A stretch of DNA of 56,260 bases from JARBUG01 sp035628915 (GCA_035628915.1 DASPIW010000042.1:1-56260); one strand, 5' to 3'; counted from the first letter of the stretch, positions 16,661 to 25,861 are shown. Translations and numbers: made by a program. Notes: a model not told the origin generated them from the sequence alone.

Positions 16661-17395
16661 TTATTTGAGTGCAGGCACTCGCCCGCGATACTGCTCCGCC
16701 AGCGACCGATTGTGAGCGTCAGCGCCTTCCAGATTGCCGCTCAGGAAGACCGGGGCCTGCACCCCCGCCTCACCCATGATCTCAACGGCTCTGGCCAGCA
16801 CCCCGTTCAAAATGGCGGCCCCCAGCACCGTGGATGCCGGGGCAAAAGGCTGATCGAGCCCAGGCAGGCTCAGGGTAGCGTCGCCGGGGGGGACGTGGTT
16901 GTCGATGACGATGTCGCCGCAGTCCATGAGCCGCCTGCCGCTGGAGTGGCGGGGCGGTTGACTGGCGGAGTACGCCCGGGAGGTGACGACCACCACGATC
17001 GCGCCCTTTCCCTTGCCCGCCAGTGCCACTTCCACCGGCACCGGGTTCCGGCCGGAAGTGGAGAGCACGACGAGCACTTCGCCAGGACGTATGTCTTCCC
17101 GGGTCATGAGCGTGGTACCGTAGCCGGCCATGCGCTCGAGGTCAGAGGACTGGAGGGCCCCCTCGTGCAGCATGAGGCCGGTGTTGAAGATGGGGTGAAT
17201 GCAGGCCAACCCGCCCGCCCGATAAAAGAGTTCCTCGCAGAGCATGTGGGAATGGCCGCAGCCGAACAGGTGAACGACCCCGCCGTCTGCGACCGATCGG
17301 GAGACTGCCTGCGCCGCCGCCTCCATGGCACCGGCCTCGGTCTGCTCCACGGCAGCCAGCAGTTCGCGGATGCGGTCAAAGTACCTGGTGATCAC
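16661..17395 (-). CDS. SIS-domain sugar-phosphate binding protein (UPF0309-like)
   Basis: 244 residues with a sugar isomerase (SIS) fold. The N-terminal helices are followed by 'GGVVHLFGCGHSHMLCEELFYRAGG' (phosphosugar-binding glycine/serine loop) and the second SIS core 'EVLVVLSTSGRNPVPVEVALAGKGKG' near residues 110-135. The family contains aldose-ketose isomerases and aminosugar-phosphate enzymes or regulators. With the lactonase and creatininase-family genes it probably handles a phosphorylated sugar intermediate. The GTG at 17395 follows GAGGGGG by 10 bases and lies 7 bases after the creatininase stop. Confidence 0.82.
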   Translation of the reverse strand: MITRYFDRIRELLAAVEQTEAGAMEAAAQAVSRSVADGGVVHLFGCGHSHMLCEELFYRAGGLACIHPIFNTGLMLHEGALQSSDLERMAGYGTTLMTREDIRPGEVLVVLSTSGRNPVPVEVALAGKGKGAIVVVVTSRAYSASQPPRHSSGRRLMDCGDIVIDNHVPPGDATLSLPGLDQPFAPASTVLGAAILNGVLARAVEIMGEAGVQAPVFLSGNLEGADAHNRSLAEQYRGRVPALK

Positions 17396-17402
17396 GTTTG
17401 AT

Positions 17403-18143
17403 TTACCCCCTCAGTCGAACCCGTGCTGCAGTGAGCACGGCGGTCATGTTGTCGATGGTGGCCTCAATGACCGCTCTGCCCTTCTCGGCGGTGGCCAGCG
17501 TGGCGTCGCCCATAACGCCGGTATCGGTCATTTCACGCCAGCGGGTGGGCCGGTAGTCAAAATCGGGCGGCACTTCGGGCATGGCGCGGATGGCCTTGGA
17601 CATGTCGACCATATCGGGCGCCAGGTAGAGCATCATGGATGTCTCGATCTCGCAGGCATGGAAGAGGGTGCTGTGAAAGCGAGGCGACTCCCTGACCCGG
17701 TCGGCGGCCTCCCCCATGCCAGGGTGCGAGAAGTAGAACGTGAGGGGGCCGCCCTCGGCGTCCAGCACCCGAGCGGCCGCTTTCATGGCGGCGAGGTTGC
17801 CCATGTGGGCGTTAACAAGGGCAAGAATGGGCACGCCCAACTGCCGCAGACTCCGGCCAATGCCGCAGATGATATCTGCCAGCGCGTCATCATCCACGGT
17901 CAGGGTGCCGGGGAAGCCATAGAGCGACCAGACCTGCCCGTAGCTAAGGGCCGGGAGCACTACGGCACTCACCCGCTCAGCCAGCTTGCGGGCCACCGCC
18001 CGGGAAATGTAGTTGTCAGTCCCCACGGGCAGGTGCGGGCCGTGAGTCTCCATGGCCCCCAGGGGCACAATGGCGATACCGGTCTCCTGAAGCCTGGCCT
18101 GGGCAGCCTCGCCGGTCAGGCTTTCCATTTCCCAGCATGGCAT
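17403..18143 (-). CDS. Creatininase-family amidohydrolase
   Basis: 246 residues. 'AIVPLGAMETHGPHLPVGTDNY' carries the metal ligands Glu, His and Asp of the creatininase/MftE/FAPy-deformylase family. 'LALVNAHMGNLAAM' replaces the usual NGHGGN, and 'HACEIETSMML' supplies the later acidic ligand. Family members cut cyclic amides or formamides. The N-A-H-M-G-N change suggests a substrate other than creatinine. It lies 4 bases after the lactonase and 7 before the SIS gene, in one operon with a PTS, so the substrate is probably a phosphorylated amide or lactam, or a step just after lactone opening. Confidence 0.85.
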   Translation of the reverse strand: MPCWEMESLTGEAAQARLQETGIAIVPLGAMETHGPHLPVGTDNYISRAVARKLAERVSAVVLPALSYGQVWSLYGFPGTLTVDDDALADIICGIGRSLRQLGVPILALVNAHMGNLAAMKAAARVLDAEGGPLTFYFSHPGMGEAADRVRESPRFHSTLFHACEIETSMMLYLAPDMVDMSKAIRAMPEVPPDFDYRPTRWREMTDTGVMGDATLATAEKGRAVIEATIDNMTAVLTAARVRLRG

Positions 18144-18147
18144 GGCT

Positions 18148-19125
18148 TCAGGCCCCCTTCTTGAAGGTGAAGCACCGCTGCGGGTTCTCCTCGAAGATGA
18201 GCTTCACCAACCGCCGGCCATCAAGCCCAGCCCTGTCTGCCTCATCGATCAGGCGGGGCACCCACTTCTCCAGAATGTAGCCAAGCCCCAGTCCGTAGCC
18301 GTAAGTCTGGTAGTACGACTTACGGGCGGTATCGCCACTGACCAGAATCTGATCGGCGTGACCTCGCCGCGCCAGCTCCAAAATGCAGTGGATACGGGTC
18401 GACTCCGGCGCGTACTTGATCTTGGCTATGCCATCAAAGCAGAGATAGGCCCCGGTCTCGGCAATTTTCAGGTGGTAATAGGGATCGGGGTTCCGATCCA
18501 TGTGGCCGAAGCTGACGTTTCGCAGGTCGACCCCTTCTTCCCTTAGCAGCTCGATCTGTTCCAGGGCCATGGTGCCTGCTTCTGTGTGGGAGTGGACCGG
18601 AGCGCCGGTGGCGTGGTGGGCCCCGGCCGCAGCCCGCAGGGCCTTGACCTCCAGGGGCGCTATCGTGTTGTAGCCGGTGCCGAACTTCACCTGTCCCGCC
18701 CTATGCGGCGTGCCCTCCAGGCCTTCTTCGACTTCGCGGATGATGTGGCGGGTCAGATCTTCCAAACTGAGCCGCTCCACCCATGTGCCGTAGGTCTCGG
18801 TGTGACCGGGCCGCCGGGCGGTCCAGAGGAAGGCTTTGTTCAAACCTGCCGTGCCAATGACGTGAATACCCGCCTTCCGGGCGATTTCCGCCACGGCCGG
18901 CACGTCCCGGCCGTAGTCGTAGGCGGTGGCATCCACAATGGTCCGGCCGCCGGCTTTCAAGAACAGTTCCACCTCGGCCTGCGACTTGGCCGGGTCGTCG
19001 AGCAGGAGGTCATCTTCCCCCTTTTCCACCCAGTAGGGCGGCCGGCACACGATATGCTCGTGAGCATACGTGACGCCCATGTCGCCAGGGGTAATGTCAC
19101 CGTGCAAGGTACGCACGAAAGACAT
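18148..19125 (-). CDS. Phosphotriesterase-family lactonase (COG1735 type)
   Basis: 325 residues from the ATG 19125 (AGGAG 9 bases upstream). TIM-barrel binuclear metal hydrolase. 'HEH' at residues 22-24, a bridging lysine in 'VKFGTGY' near 140, histidines in 'HSHTEAG' near 170 and 'GHMDRNPD' near 200, and the catalytic aspartate in 'VSGDTARKS' near 264. Characterised relatives in Listeria and Bacillus halodurans hydrolyse pentono-1,4-lactone 5-phosphates. Placement behind an Ula-type PTS, which delivers phosphorylated substrate, supports a phospho-lactonase role. That is inference: the family also contains true phosphotriesterases and N-acyl-homoserine lactonases. The reading frame continues upstream to 19323 inside the EIIC gene without meaning. 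Confidence 0.87.
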   Translation of the reverse strand: MSFVRTLHGDITPGDMGVTYAHEHIVCRPPYWVEKGEDDLLLDDPAKSQAEVELFLKAGGRTIVDATAYDYGRDVPAVAEIARKAGIHVIGTAGLNKAFLWTARRPGHTETYGTWVERLSLEDLTRHIIREVEEGLEGTPHRAGQVKFGTGYNTIAPLEVKALRAAAGAHHATGAPVHSHTEAGTMALEQIELLREEGVDLRNVSFGHMDRNPDPYYHLKIAETGAYLCFDGIAKIKYAPESTRIHCILELARRGHADQILVSGDTARKSYYQTYGYGLGLGYILEKWVPRLIDEADRAGLDGRRLVKLIFEENPQRCFTFKKGA

Positions 19126-19147
19126 GCACAGCAGCTCCTTTCCGTGC

Positions 19148-19180
19148 AAAAGGCCGCCGCCCCCGTGAGGAGCGGCGGCC
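19148..19180 (-). terminator. Intra-operon hairpin after the EIIC gene
   Basis: A perfect 9-bp GC stem (19152-19160 with 19172-19180) and four U on the minus strand, between EIIC and the lactonase. It probably lowers expression of the catabolic genes relative to the transporter, or protects the upstream mRNA. Confidence 0.65.
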
Positions 19181-19190
19181 AACGCTCTGG

Positions 19191-20510
19191 CTATACAAAG
19201 AGGAACTTGAAGAGGTTGCCCAGCAGCTTGACCACCGGGCCGAGAATGAACATGTCGCTGTCGCCCGCCCACATGGCGGTGTCGGGAATGGTGGACTGCA
19301 GCAGGGCGGTGACCATGAGCCACTGGCCCCAGGCCACCACCGTGGCCGTGATGATCCCGCCGATGAAGGCGCCGCGGGCGCCGCCGGTGGCGTTGCCAAA
19401 CACGCCGGCCGTGGCTGCATGGAAGAAGAGGACGATCATGGTGGGGACGAAGACGTAGCCCACGGTCTTGCCCAGCACGATCAGCCAGACCAGGGCGGCG
19501 ACGAAGGCGCCCAGGAAGCCCAGGATGGACGCGGTGGGCGCGTACGGGAAGACTACAGGGCAGTCAAGGGCGGGACGGGCGTTCGGCACAATTTTGGTGG
19601 CGATGCCCCGGAAGGCAGGCACGATTTCGCCGATCAGGAGGCGCACGCCGAAGAGGACCACGGCGATGCCTGCAGCAAAGTTGAACGCCTGGAGCAGCGC
19701 ATACAGCACGAAGCTGTTGCTGCCGGCCTGCTTCACCAGGGCCTGGGCGGCCGGGGTATCCTTCGCACCGACAATGACCGCACCGATCATGTACAGGAGG
19801 CCCATGAGCAGGGAGATGACAACGTTAGAGTCCTTCAGGAAGTCAAGGCCCTTGGGCAGCTTGAGCGACTCCGAATCTTGCTCCTTGTTGCCCACAACAC
19901 CGCCCACCACAGCGGCCAGGAAGGCCACCGAAGCTGCGGTGTGGCCCAGTGCGATCTCGTCGGAATCGGTGATGCGGCGCATGTAGCGCTGCGTGAGAGC
20001 CGGCTGCAGGGTCCAGTAGAGGCCCATGAGGACGGAGAAGAAGGCGATGAGGGCCCACGAGTTGACCGTGGCGGTGGCGCCGACAGAATCCAGCACGATG
20101 CCGACGAAGATGGCGGTGGTCCAGAACATCATGTGGCCGGTCAGATAGATGTACTTGAAGGGAGTGAAGCGGGCCAGCAGCACGTTGATCAGGAAGCCGA
20201 ATGTCATGATCAGGGCGACGGCGCCACCATACTGGCTGTTGAACTTGTCAAAGCCCATGAAGTTGGTGAGGGACTGCTGCTGCAGACCAAAGACCTCGGC
20301 CCACATAGGCTGAAACACGTTCAGCGCATTGACGATGGCTCCGGCGCCAATGTTGATGATCAGGAAACCGACGATGGCCTTGAGCGTACCGCTGATCACC
20401 TGGTTGGAGTTCTTTTTCTGCACGAGAAGGCCGACGAGGACGATAAAGCCGATCAGAATTGCGGGCTGCCCGAAGATGTTGTTAGCCAACCACTGCGCAA
20501 ATGCGAACAT
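19191..20510 (-). CDS. PTS transporter subunit EIIC, ascorbate (UlaA/SgaT) type
   Basis: 439 residues, about 10-11 membrane segments. The family start 'LANNIFGQPAILIGFIVLVGLLVQKK' and 'GFLIINIGAGAIVNALNVFQPM' are typical of UlaA. It forms the sugar channel and phosphotransfer partner of EIIB. ATG 20510 is preferred to the in-frame ATG 20525, because GGAGGG lies 7 bases before it and overlaps the other. The Ula superfamily transports ascorbate and related acidic or lactone-like sugars. With the lactonase downstream, a pentonolactone-like substrate is plausible. Confidence 0.93.
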   Translation of the reverse strand: MFAFAQWLANNIFGQPAILIGFIVLVGLLVQKKNSNQVISGTLKAIVGFLIINIGAGAIVNALNVFQPMWAEVFGLQQQSLTNFMGFDKFNSQYGGAVALIMTFGFLINVLLARFTPFKYIYLTGHMMFWTTAIFVGIVLDSVGATATVNSWALIAFFSVLMGLYWTLQPALTQRYMRRITDSDEIALGHTAASVAFLAAVVGGVVGNKEQDSESLKLPKGLDFLKDSNVVISLLMGLLYMIGAVIVGAKDTPAAQALVKQAGSNSFVLYALLQAFNFAAGIAVVLFGVRLLIGEIVPAFRGIATKIVPNARPALDCPVVFPYAPTASILGFLGAFVAALVWLIVLGKTVGYVFVPTMIVLFFHAATAGVFGNATGGARGAFIGGIITATVVAWGQWLMVTALLQSTIPDTAMWAGDSDMFILGPVVKLLGNLFKFLFV

Positions 20511-20564
20511 GTAGATTCCCTCCATCCGAGTGCGAAGTGCGGAGCCTCATCGGTACAACGACGC

Positions 20565-20834
20565 CTAACTCTGCATGTACTCCTGCATCACCTTCTTAAT
20601 CTCTGCCTTGTTCAGGAAGCTACTGACCACGAGGACCCTGGCCTTGTGCCCTGCCAGCAGGGGAGCCAGCTGAGGGCTGGTGATAATCACGTCCGCGCGC
20701 TGCCCCGCAGCGGAACTGACGTCCATGTGATCCACGTCGGCATCAAGATTCAGTTCCCGTACAACGTCCTCCACGTTCATCCGGAGGATCAGGCTGGTGC
20801 CCTGTCCCAGCCCGCAAACGGCGATGATCTTCAT
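20565..20834 (-). CDS. PTS EIIB subunit, ascorbate (UlaB) type
   Basis: 89 residues, a free-standing EIIB. The phospho-cysteine is in 'MKIIAVCGLGQGTSLILRM' at residue 7, with the P-loop-like glycine stretch that follows. 'ADVIITSPQLAPLL' forms the next beta strand. It accepts phosphate from the EIIA domain, which here is fused to the regulator. It sits 9 bases after the regulator gene and 54 before EIIC. Confidence 0.92.
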   Translation of the reverse strand: MKIIAVCGLGQGTSLILRMNVEDVVRELNLDADVDHMDVSSAAGQRADVIITSPQLAPLLAGHKARVLVVSSFLNKAEIKKVMQEYMQS

Positions 20835-20843
20835 CCTAGTGCA

Positions 20844-22808
20844 TCAGCTCCCTTTCTTCGTGCTTTGGCGGATCACGGTCAGAATCTCAGGGGTGCTGCC
20901 TTGTTCAAAGACTTTTCGTGCGGCGGGATCGGTCAATAATCCGGCCAATTCCTGCAGCGCGCGAAGATGGGTCTGGGCGTCCGGGCTGGCGATTGCGATG
21001 ACCAGACGGACGGGATCGTTCGCCTCGTGGCCGAAGTTCACCGGCTCCCGCAGGCGGACGAAGCTGAAGCCGATGCGCTTGACACCGTCTTCCGGGCGGG
21101 CGTGGGGCAAGGCCACGCCGGGATCGATCACCACATACGGCCCGATGCGCCGGACGGTCTCGACCATGGCCTCGACGAAGCGGGGGTCAACGCAACCGGC
21201 CTCCACCAGAGGCTCCCCGGCCAGGCGAATGGCCTGCTCCCAGTCGCCGGCCGTCACGTCAAGGCTGACTAGATCATCCGTGAGGACATCCTGCAACATG
21301 GGCCCTCGCATCCTTTCCGGTGAACTGGCTTTCTCGGGCCGCTCGGTGAGCAGCGCCTTGCGAATCTGTCTGACGTCCTCAGGCGTCAGGAATGGGTTGA
21401 CGATGATGACTGGGATTCTCCCGGCGGCCACTGGCACCGTGGAAATGAGCACATCGGCCTGCCCGAGCGCTTCGGTCTGATGGAGCCTGGCCACGGGCAA
21501 AACGTCGAGAATTTGAACGTCGGGGAAGACCCGCTGCATGCGGCTCTGAAGCAGGCGGGCGGTGCCAATGCCGCTTCCGCAGACCAGCAGGGCCTTTGGC
21601 GTGGCCCGTGTGGACTCTCGCTCCAGACTGGCCCCGAGGTGGATGGCCAGGTAGGTGAGTTCATCTGGCGTGATCTGTACGTGCAGCGGCCCATTCAGGG
21701 TCGGTGCCGCGGCCTGGGCAGCCTCTACCAGAAAACCGTACTGCTCCTCGATTTCCTGCCGGAGGGGATTGACCAGCCGCAGCCCATACCGGAGCCGGTA
21801 CACGGCCGCCCGCAAGTGAAGGATCAGCCCCAGGCGCAGCTCTTCGTCAGTCGTCAGGTCGACGCTCAGGTGGGCGCCGGCGGCCCGGATGAAGGCGCCG
21901 ACCGCCTCCGCCATTTGGGCGTCGCACGCATGCAGGCCGGCGGAGGCCCGATCGCGGATGGTCTTGGCACCCAGCAGGTGCAGGGTGATGTAGCCGAGCT
22001 CATCATCGGGAATATGTACGGCAAAGAGCTTTCGCAGGTCGAGGGCGAGCTGCCTGGCCACTGCCCATTCGGGGCGCCCTCTCAGCTCCGCCTGTTGAAC
22101 AGGGTCCATGACGATGTCATGTCCGGAGCGCAGGCGCATGACGGCTACGGCCAGGTGGTAGACAAGCCCGGCGATGGCTATGTCGGCCAGCTGGTAGGGC
22201 AGCTGTTCGGCAGCGGCCACCACAGCCATCTCAATCTGCGCCATCTCTTCCGCGGGAAGGGGCCGCAGCAGGGGCGCCAGCTGCCGCGAGGTAGCCGACA
22301 ATTCCGGCGGAACGAGGTCGGTGAGGGCCCGCCGCCAGGCGCGTTCCGACCCCACTACGGCAAGGCCTACGGGGAGCCGGCGCAGCTGCAGGCGGCGTTC
22401 GCTGAGCCAGTGATCCACGTGCTTCAGGTCCTCTGCCAGGGTCCGCCGGCTCACGAACAGCTCGTCAGCCAGCCGGCCCAGGCTGATCGGGTGGCTGCGC
22501 CGGAGCAGGGCGGCCACAATGGCCAGCTGGCGCTCCTCCGGTGAAAGCCGGTAGGCCGTGTCTGCCGCCGGGCCGAGATTGGCCAGCCATTCCATCCGGC
22601 CTTCGGGCGGGATGGAAAGCCTGACGCCGTGGTGCTTGTGGCGCTCAAGGGGGTACCGGGAGGTCCTGAGGGATGCCTCGATGGCCTCCAGGTCCAGGCG
22701 GATGCTCCGGGGCGTTACGCCCAGATCCTCCGCCAGCCTGGACACCGGGACGTAGCCAGCCTCCTGAATGAGGGTGGCAAGAATGGCTCGCTGACGCCGG
22801 TTCAACAC
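20844..22808 (-). CDS. PRD-type transcriptional regulator with EIIB-like and EIIA domains
   Basis: 654 residues in the MtlR/LicR/ManR layout. Residues 1-60 hold a DeoR-type helix-turn-helix ('VPVSRLAEDLGVTPRSIRLD') and about 85-150 a second HTH. PRD1 is near 190-290 ('AIAGLVYHLAVAV', 'ITLHLLGAK') and PRD2 near 300-400 ('GLILHLRAAVYRL', 'YLAIHLGASL'). An EIIB-like domain at about 405-490 has a cysteine in 'LLVCGSGIGTARLL', and an EIIA domain at about 505-650 has the active histidine in 'GVALPHARPEDGV'. The operon has no separate EIIA gene, so this domain probably also supplies transport phosphate. Start is GTG at 22808, or the next codon TTG. Confidence 0.9.
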   Translation of the reverse strand: MLNRRQRAILATLIQEAGYVPVSRLAEDLGVTPRSIRLDLEAIEASLRTSRYPLERHKHHGVRLSIPPEGRMEWLANLGPAADTAYRLSPEERQLAIVAALLRRSHPISLGRLADELFVSRRTLAEDLKHVDHWLSERRLQLRRLPVGLAVVGSERAWRRALTDLVPPELSATSRQLAPLLRPLPAEEMAQIEMAVVAAAEQLPYQLADIAIAGLVYHLAVAVMRLRSGHDIVMDPVQQAELRGRPEWAVARQLALDLRKLFAVHIPDDELGYITLHLLGAKTIRDRASAGLHACDAQMAEAVGAFIRAAGAHLSVDLTTDEELRLGLILHLRAAVYRLRYGLRLVNPLRQEIEEQYGFLVEAAQAAAPTLNGPLHVQITPDELTYLAIHLGASLERESTRATPKALLVCGSGIGTARLLQSRMQRVFPDVQILDVLPVARLHQTEALGQADVLISTVPVAAGRIPVIIVNPFLTPEDVRQIRKALLTERPEKASSPERMRGPMLQDVLTDDLVSLDVTAGDWEQAIRLAGEPLVEAGCVDPRFVEAMVETVRRIGPYVVIDPGVALPHARPEDGVKRIGFSFVRLREPVNFGHEANDPVRLVIAIASPDAQTHLRALQELAGLLTDPAARKVFEQGSTPEILTVIRQSTKKGS

Positions 22809-22861
22809 CCGGGATCATCCCCCCTCTTCTATGATAGGCGCTGATATGAGGGAGCAGTTAG

Positions 22862-22897
22862 TGCAGTTCTTCGCCGATCCTAATCGGAAAAACTGCA
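22862..22897 (-). promoter_or_regulatory. 36-base palindrome upstream of the PTS regulator
   Basis: Outer arms TGCAGTT (22862-22868) and AACTGCA (22891-22897) are perfect. Inner arms CCGAT (22874-22878) and ATCGG (22883-22887) are also perfect and share the same centre. It lies 54 bases upstream of the regulator start and after the ileS terminator. It may be the regulator's operator, or a leader RNA hairpin of RAT type. Confidence 0.5.
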
Positions 22898-22913
22898 TGG
22901 TCGCCCGGAAATG

Positions 22914-22944
22914 TGAAAAAGCCTACCCGACTGTGGGGTAGGCT
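22914..22944 (-). terminator. Terminator of ileS
   Basis: A perfect 9-bp stem (22920-22928 with 22936-22944) followed by five U on the minus strand, 29 bases past the ileS stop. Confidence 0.8.
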
Positions 22945-22972
22945 CTTGGAGACATCGACAATCGGAATCTCC

Positions 22973-25861
22973 CTATGCGGCAGACGTTACCGCCGGCGTC
23001 ACCACCGCCAGCAGTTGCTGGCCGTCGAAGGTGGCTTCCAGGCAGGGCACATCTTCCGGAACGGGACCAACCTTGAACGTAACGGCCTGGACTTCCCGGG
23101 CCACGTAGTCCTTATACTCTTCCAGTGCGGCCAGCAGTTGCGGCGTGCCGTTGACCAGGAGTTCCACCCGGTCTTCCACGGCCAATCCCAGCTCCTTGCG
23201 ATGCCGCTGCAGCCGGTTGACCACTTCGCGGGCCAGGCCTTCCCGGAGCAATTCCGGCGTCAGGGCGGGATCGACCGCCACGACACAGCCCGCCTCTTCC
23301 CCGGTCACAAATCCCTCCGGCGCGTCGTCGGCCAGGACTGCCGTCCGGACATTCAACTCCGTCTGCAGCAGGTCGGTCATACCGCCGAGCTCAGCCGGGG
23401 CGCCCAGCAGCAGCATGGCCGAGAGCGGCTGCCGCACTTTCCGTCCCGCCTTTTCCCGGGCGGACCGGCCCGCCGTGGCATACCGGCGAAGCAGGAGCAT
23501 CTGCTCTTCCACCTGCGGGTTTGCAAGGGCCTCATCGCGGTTCGGGAACGGCTGCAGGTGAACGCTGCCCGCCACGCCCAGGGTCAGATTCTGCCATATG
23601 GATTCCGCCAGGAAGGGCGTCATGGGGGCCATCAGGAGCGCTGTCTGCTTCAGGGCGTGGTGCAGCGTGGCGAAGGCGGGGCGCCCCTCTGGGCCCCCGT
23701 TCCAAAACCGGCGCCGGCTGAGGCGGACGTACCAGTTGGAGAGATCGTCGACCCACGCGGTCAGGGTCCGCGAGGCGGTAACCACGTCGTAGGCGCTCAG
23801 GCTCTCATGCACTTCCGCCGTCACAGCTTGCAGCCTGGCGAGCAGCCAGCGGTCGAGCGGCGTGAGCCGGTCGGCGACAGGCGCCTCGGGCGCCCAGTTC
23901 TCCAGGTTGGCATAGAGCACGAAGAACGAGTAGACGTTGCGCAGCGTCTCGAGCACCTTGGCGGCTTCGCCCACAGCCGCCTTGCTGATCTTCTTCGGCA
24001 GCCAGGGCTGGCCCGAGCTGTAGACATAGAAGCGCAGGGCATCGGCGCCGAATTGATCCAGCACGTCGCCCAGGTCGACCACGTTGCGCCGTGACTTGGA
24101 CATCTTCTTGCCCCGTTCATCCAGGCCGAACTCCGTCACCAGCACCCGCCGGTACGGCGCCCGCCCGAAGAGCCCGACCCCGACGACCAGGAGCGAGTAG
24201 AACCAGCCCCGGGTCTGATCGACGGCTTCGCAGATGAAGTCGGCGGGGAATTGCTGCAGATACGTCTCCCCATTCTCGAACGGATAGTGGTGCTGCGCGA
24301 ACGGCATGCAGCCGGAGTCGAACCAGCAGTCGATCACTTCAGAGACCCGGCGCATCTTCCCGCCGCACTGCGGGCACGTCAGCTCCAGTTCATCGACGCC
24401 GGGGCGGTGAACGTCCGTCACCTTGCGGCCCGCCATCGCTTCCAGTTCGGCGAAGGAGCCGACCAGGTGGCGGTGCCCGCAGCCGCACTCCCACAGGGGC
24501 AACGGCGTGCCCCAGTAACGCTCACGGCTAAGGCACCAGTCCACCACGTTCCCGAGGAAGTTGCCGAAACGGCCCTCCCGGTAATGCTCCGGCTGCCAGA
24601 GAACGTCCGCATTGGCGGCCAGGAGTTGATCCTTCAGGGCGGTGGTCTTCAGGAACCAGGACTTGCGGGCCACGTACAGCAGCGGCGTGTCGCAGCGCCA
24701 GCAGAACGGGTAGGCGTGGGATACCGTGCTCTCTTCGTAGACCCAGTTGCAGGCCCGCAGCGCTTCGATGACGTCAGCATTGGCGTCCCGGACTTTCCAG
24801 CCCTGCCAGGGGGGCACTGCTTCCGTATACCGGCCTTCATCGTCGACGGGGCAGAAGAGCGGCAGTCCGTGCTCGGCGCCCAGGCGGAAGTCATCTTCGC
24901 CGAATGCGGGGGAGACGTGGACCACCCCGGTGCCTTCCGTGGTAGCGACCCAGTCGGCGGTCAGGACCCGGTGGCCGCCAGCCGGGGCAAACGGGAAAGG
25001 CGGCGCGTAGGTCAGGCCTTCCAGTTCGGAGCCTTCCAGTTCCTGCAGTACGAGTGCGTCTTCGGGCAAGCGGTCCTTCAGCATCAGGACGCGCTCGCCT
25101 TCCACGTCGGCGACGGCGTACACGGCATCCGACCGGACGGCCAGGGCCATGTTCATGGGCAGCGTCCAGGGCGTGGTCGTCCAGGCCAGCAGCCGGACAT
25201 GCTGCAGAGGGCCGGGGGTCGTCACGGGGAAGCGGACCGTCACGGCCGGGTCTTCCACTTCATGATAACCCTGTGCGACTTCGTGGCTCGAAAGCGCTGT
25301 GCCGCAGCGGGGGCAGTAAGGCACGACCTTGTGGCCCTGGTAGAGCAAGCCCATGTCCCAGAAACGGCGCAGTGCCCACCAGACCGATTCGACGTAGTTG
25401 TCGGCGTAAGTGACGTACGGTTCTTCCATGTCGAGCCAGTAACCGAGCCGCTCGGTGGCGTTGGTCTCCCAGTCGGCCTTGTAGCGCCAGACCGACTCGC
25501 GGCACTTCTGCGTGAACCGGGCGACGCCATAGGCCTCTACCTGCGGCTTGCCCGAAAGACCGAGCTCCTTTTCGACTTCCAGTTCCACGGGCAGGCCGTG
25601 GGTGTCCCAGCCGGCCTTGCGCAGGACCCGGCGCCCGGACATGCTCTGGTAGCGTGCAAATAGATCCTTCAGGGCCCGGGGGATCATATGGCCGGCGTGG
25701 GGCTTGCCGTTGGCCGTGGGCGGCCCTTCGTAGAAGACGAAATCGGCGCCGGCGTTTGCCTGCTGCGTCTGTGCGAAGGCGCCGGACTGCCGCCAGTACT
25801 CCAGAACCTGCTGCTCACGCCGGACGGGGCTGGTACGGGAAGGTACGTGCTGAAAAAGCAT
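22973..25861 (-). CDS. ileS: Isoleucyl-tRNA synthetase, type 2 (eukaryote-like)
   Basis: 962 residues, class I synthetase that charges tRNA-Ile. 'FVFYEGPPTANGKPHAGHM' holds the HIGH-equivalent HAGH, and 'GWDTHGLPVELEVEKELGL' follows. The editing domain contains 'LLAWTTTPWTLPMNMALAV'. 'ERGKKMSKSRRN' is the KMSKS loop. These signatures belong to the type 2 (IleS2) branch, whose members are usually naturally resistant to mupirocin. The C-terminal anticodon domain 'LNVRTAVL...' is present. The ATG at 25861 follows GAGGAGG by 9 bases. Expression is controlled by the T-box upstream and ends at the hairpin 22914-22944. Confidence 0.97.
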   Translation of the reverse strand: MLFQHVPSRTSPVRREQQVLEYWRQSGAFAQTQQANAGADFVFYEGPPTANGKPHAGHMIPRALKDLFARYQSMSGRRVLRKAGWDTHGLPVELEVEKELGLSGKPQVEAYGVARFTQKCRESVWRYKADWETNATERLGYWLDMEEPYVTYADNYVESVWWALRRFWDMGLLYQGHKVVPYCPRCGTALSSHEVAQGYHEVEDPAVTVRFPVTTPGPLQHVRLLAWTTTPWTLPMNMALAVRSDAVYAVADVEGERVLMLKDRLPEDALVLQELEGSELEGLTYAPPFPFAPAGGHRVLTADWVATTEGTGVVHVSPAFGEDDFRLGAEHGLPLFCPVDDEGRYTEAVPPWQGWKVRDANADVIEALRACNWVYEESTVSHAYPFCWRCDTPLLYVARKSWFLKTTALKDQLLAANADVLWQPEHYREGRFGNFLGNVVDWCLSRERYWGTPLPLWECGCGHRHLVGSFAELEAMAGRKVTDVHRPGVDELELTCPQCGGKMRRVSEVIDCWFDSGCMPFAQHHYPFENGETYLQQFPADFICEAVDQTRGWFYSLLVVGVGLFGRAPYRRVLVTEFGLDERGKKMSKSRRNVVDLGDVLDQFGADALRFYVYSSGQPWLPKKISKAAVGEAAKVLETLRNVYSFFVLYANLENWAPEAPVADRLTPLDRWLLARLQAVTAEVHESLSAYDVVTASRTLTAWVDDLSNWYVRLSRRRFWNGGPEGRPAFATLHHALKQTALLMAPMTPFLAESIWQNLTLGVAGSVHLQPFPNRDEALANPQVEEQMLLLRRYATAGRSAREKAGRKVRQPLSAMLLLGAPAELGGMTDLLQTELNVRTAVLADDAPEGFVTGEEAGCVVAVDPALTPELLREGLAREVVNRLQRHRKELGLAVEDRVELLVNGTPQLLAALEEYKDYVAREVQAVTFKVGPVPEDVPCLEATFDGQQLLAVVTPAVTSAA

